From contig CAADRB010000004.1 of NCBI GenBank assembly GCA_900708905.1, positions 4,982,376 through 5,046,375 of the forward strand: 64,000 nucleotides of DNA. Direction: 5' to 3'. How positions within the stretch are numbered: position 1 is the stretch's first letter; each line of letters starts with the position of its first letter. The notes under the pieces are model-generated. The model made no database searches. It was not told the origin of the DNA and saw only the letters and a program-made list of their open reading frames with translations. Source of the DNA: Hymenolepis diminuta. Taxonomy: Eukaryota > Platyhelminthes > Cestoda > Cyclophyllidea > Hymenolepididae. The position numbers were made by a program, and so were the translations under genes. This document shows, piece after piece, positions 62,348 to 64,000 of this stretch.

Positions 62348-63746
62348 ATGTTGTTACCTATTAGTAATTTTCTCGGGGTTCCTCTGGACCAGGTTTCTGG
62401 AGCTTTTTACGGTTATTTTTTGTAGTTGACATTCTTTGTATCCCAAATGGTAGCTATTCTATTCAGTTATCTGTTGAAAAACGGTTTGCCACCCCAAAAG
62501 AAATTTATCATTTGGAGACATCTCACAGAAATTGTTGTAGGTACCTTAATTATGTATCTCTGTTATCAAGAGTAAGTTTCCTGTTAATTTCATTGTTAAA
62601 ATAGTAATGTTTTTTTACTGTTTTGGCAGGCCATCGTGGCCTATTTAATGATGGTCTTCCTTCCTCCTAATATCGCTCAGTACGCAGTTCTCCTTTTTAC
62701 CATGACTTTTCTGTCATGGGCACATATCCAGAGATTATTCGCCGTTGATGACGCAAGACAGCAGTCTGTAGATATTACTGCGTAAGCTCGTTCTAAATCG
62801 TAATTTTTTTCCAGACCCTTAATGATTCAAACCCAGAAACTTTCATCTATCGCCTTCAATTTTTACGACGGTACTGTCTTATCTTCGGGTAAGGAACTCT
62901 TAAAAGAATCTCACAAAGCTCATGCAATAAGGTAAACACTATTATCGGACTTTCTAATAACTTCGATGTTTAGGAAGCGACCGAAATTGCTACCTTTCTT
63001 TGGTTATCTTATGTGCTTCCAAAATTCAATGGTTGGACCATTTCTCTTCTTCTCAGATTATTTATACTTTATCGAAGGCCGGGAAGAAAACCAAGTTTCA
63101 AATCCTGCTGAACGGGAATATGTTGTATGTCCGTATTTTAACTCGTCCCAAACATATTTCATTCAATTTTATCTTTCATTCCTTTCTTTTAGATAAAACA
63201 CAAAGATGAAATTAGAAATCCGAAGGTATGAAGCAATAATTTTAAAATTCCCTTCAGTAGGAAATGTTTTTTCGCTTTTTTTAATTTTTATAATTTCGTT
63301 TTTTTAGGGAGTTTTGAAGACTCAAATCATTGCTTTTGTGTTCCATTTTCTTCTTGCTTTCTACGCTTCTGGTCGGTACGAGCCGACATACCTTATTTGT
63401 GAGTTTTTTTATAATTAGGTTGTGTTTTATTTACCTTTCTCACATCGAAGTATAAAATTGGATGTTGTTTTTATTTAGCTGATGAGTTCCAACGGCTGGG
63501 CATCTTTCGAAAATATTTTTGGCTCACATTCTATGGTTTCTACCTTAGGCAAAAATTCTATTGCGCCTGGACCATCAGTAAGTTTTTATTTATCCGATTA
63601 TCGTATAGTGCTTATTTTAGTTGTGAGTTATGTTTGTCATCAAACTCTTCTTAAAATGACTCATCAGAAAGTAAGCGGATACTCTATTTTCCCCATGTTG
63701 TGCGGTTTATATCATGATTTTAACTTTTAACTTCAGAACGCAAGAG
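62348..63746 (+). CDS. MBOAT-family lysophospholipid acyltransferase, 5' part (partial at the right edge)
   Basis: Membrane-bound O-acyltransferase predicted to re-acylate lysophospholipids in the ER. Exons: 62348-62392, 62426-62571, 62605-62781, 62815-62931, 62974-63124, 63193-63225, 63308-63398, 63479-63577, then 63609 (or 63621)-63670, and a doubtful 63737-63746. About 307 codons to 63670, all in phase. MBOAT1/2-like features are an N-terminal FLGVPLDQ; several hydrophobic helices such as LTFFVSQMVAILFSYLL and YAVLLFTMTFLSWAHI; then PLMIQTQKLSSIAFNFYDG, which is the family's TQK-(S/T)S-AF---DG block; then FQNSMVGPFLFFSDYLYFIE, matching its GP---Y--FIEG block; and FYLRQKFYCAWTI. The catalytic His and the conserved Asn region lie beyond the window. 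The first three introns are exactly 33 nt. Exon 5 could end at 63121 instead of 63124. MBOAT1/2 is favoured over LPCAT3, not proven. Confidence 0.85.
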
Positions 63747-64000
63747 GTAAATGTATATTTCTGATATACGAAATTGTGGGCCTCTACGTTCATAGTCAGT
63801 GAAATGAAAAAACGTAATACGACTGGTTTGTTTGTATGACAAAATTTTTGTCGAGTCTTCGATAATGTTATAATATTCTCATTATCGCTTTACCACAAAG
63901 CAAATTTGCACATTCAAGCTTAGAGAAGGTGAGTCCACTATGGTTAGGAGTTTAGCCATCATATCGTCATTTATAAGAATTAAGCTTGCTGTGATTCGGG
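63747..64000 (+). other. Right edge, probably intron of the MBOAT gene
   Basis: No further exon is clear before the window ends. The remaining two-thirds of the MBOAT core should lie to the right. Confidence 0.4.

Noticed and set aside
1..64000. CRISPR arrays, bacterial operons, integrons or phage modules
   Set aside because: No spaced direct repeats of that type, no bacterial-style gene packing and clear spliceosomal introns throughout.
1..64000. tRNA and rRNA genes
   Set aside because: None recognised by eye. A covariance-model scan would be needed to exclude a tRNA; a predicted cloverleaf with A and B boxes would overturn this.

Overview
The window is eukaryotic: AT-rich nuclear DNA with spliced genes, GT-AG introns from 31-33 nt up to several kb, and decayed transposons. 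Short introns mixed with long ones, several introns of exactly 33 nt, a protocadherin and highly divergent ionotropic glutamate receptors suggest a flatworm, possibly a tapeworm. This is an inference; no sequence names the species. Exon models were built by hand from reading frame, splice consensus, phase and, for the receptors, comparison between two copies.

Layout. (1) About 1032-8680, minus strand: the 5' part of a protocadherin-type cadherin gene (signal peptide, three full cadherin repeats and part of a fourth), running off the left edge, with a CpG-rich upstream region near 8840-9180. A dead mariner transposon with recognisable terminal inverted repeats sits in its third intron (2189-3440). 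(2) About 9.2-26.9 kb: a long gene-poor stretch holding a diverged dispersed repeat (9635 and 22892), an internally deleted Ty3/gypsy relic (17.1-18.6 kb) and several perfect hairpins. (3) 26926-27488, plus: a two-exon SKP1-like gene. (4) 30015-43327, plus, and 59811-45229, minus: two tail-to-tail, colinear 16-exon paralogues of a divergent ionotropic glutamate receptor. Fifteen intron positions correspond, and ten of the sixteen exons have identical lengths. Each copy also carries an additional terminal exon in a different phase, so each can encode two receptor tails: exon 14 to 15 to 16a, or exon 14 directly to 16b. An LTR-retrotransposon fragment next to an assembly gap lies in an intron of the minus copy (about 53 kb). 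(5) 60886-61057, plus: a short terminal exon or 51-aa protein of unknown function with a poly(A) signal. (6) 62348 to the right edge, plus: the 5' part of an MBOAT-family lysophospholipid acyltransferase gene with three 33-nt introns.

The two receptor genes are the main find. They keep the overall iGluR plan: amino-terminal domain, split ligand-binding lobes, M1, a re-entrant segment, M3 and M4. They have lost the acidic ligand-binding residue of the second lobe and much of the M3 gating motif. The cadherin and receptor genes fit neural or sensory roles. The window gives no evidence that the genes form one pathway.
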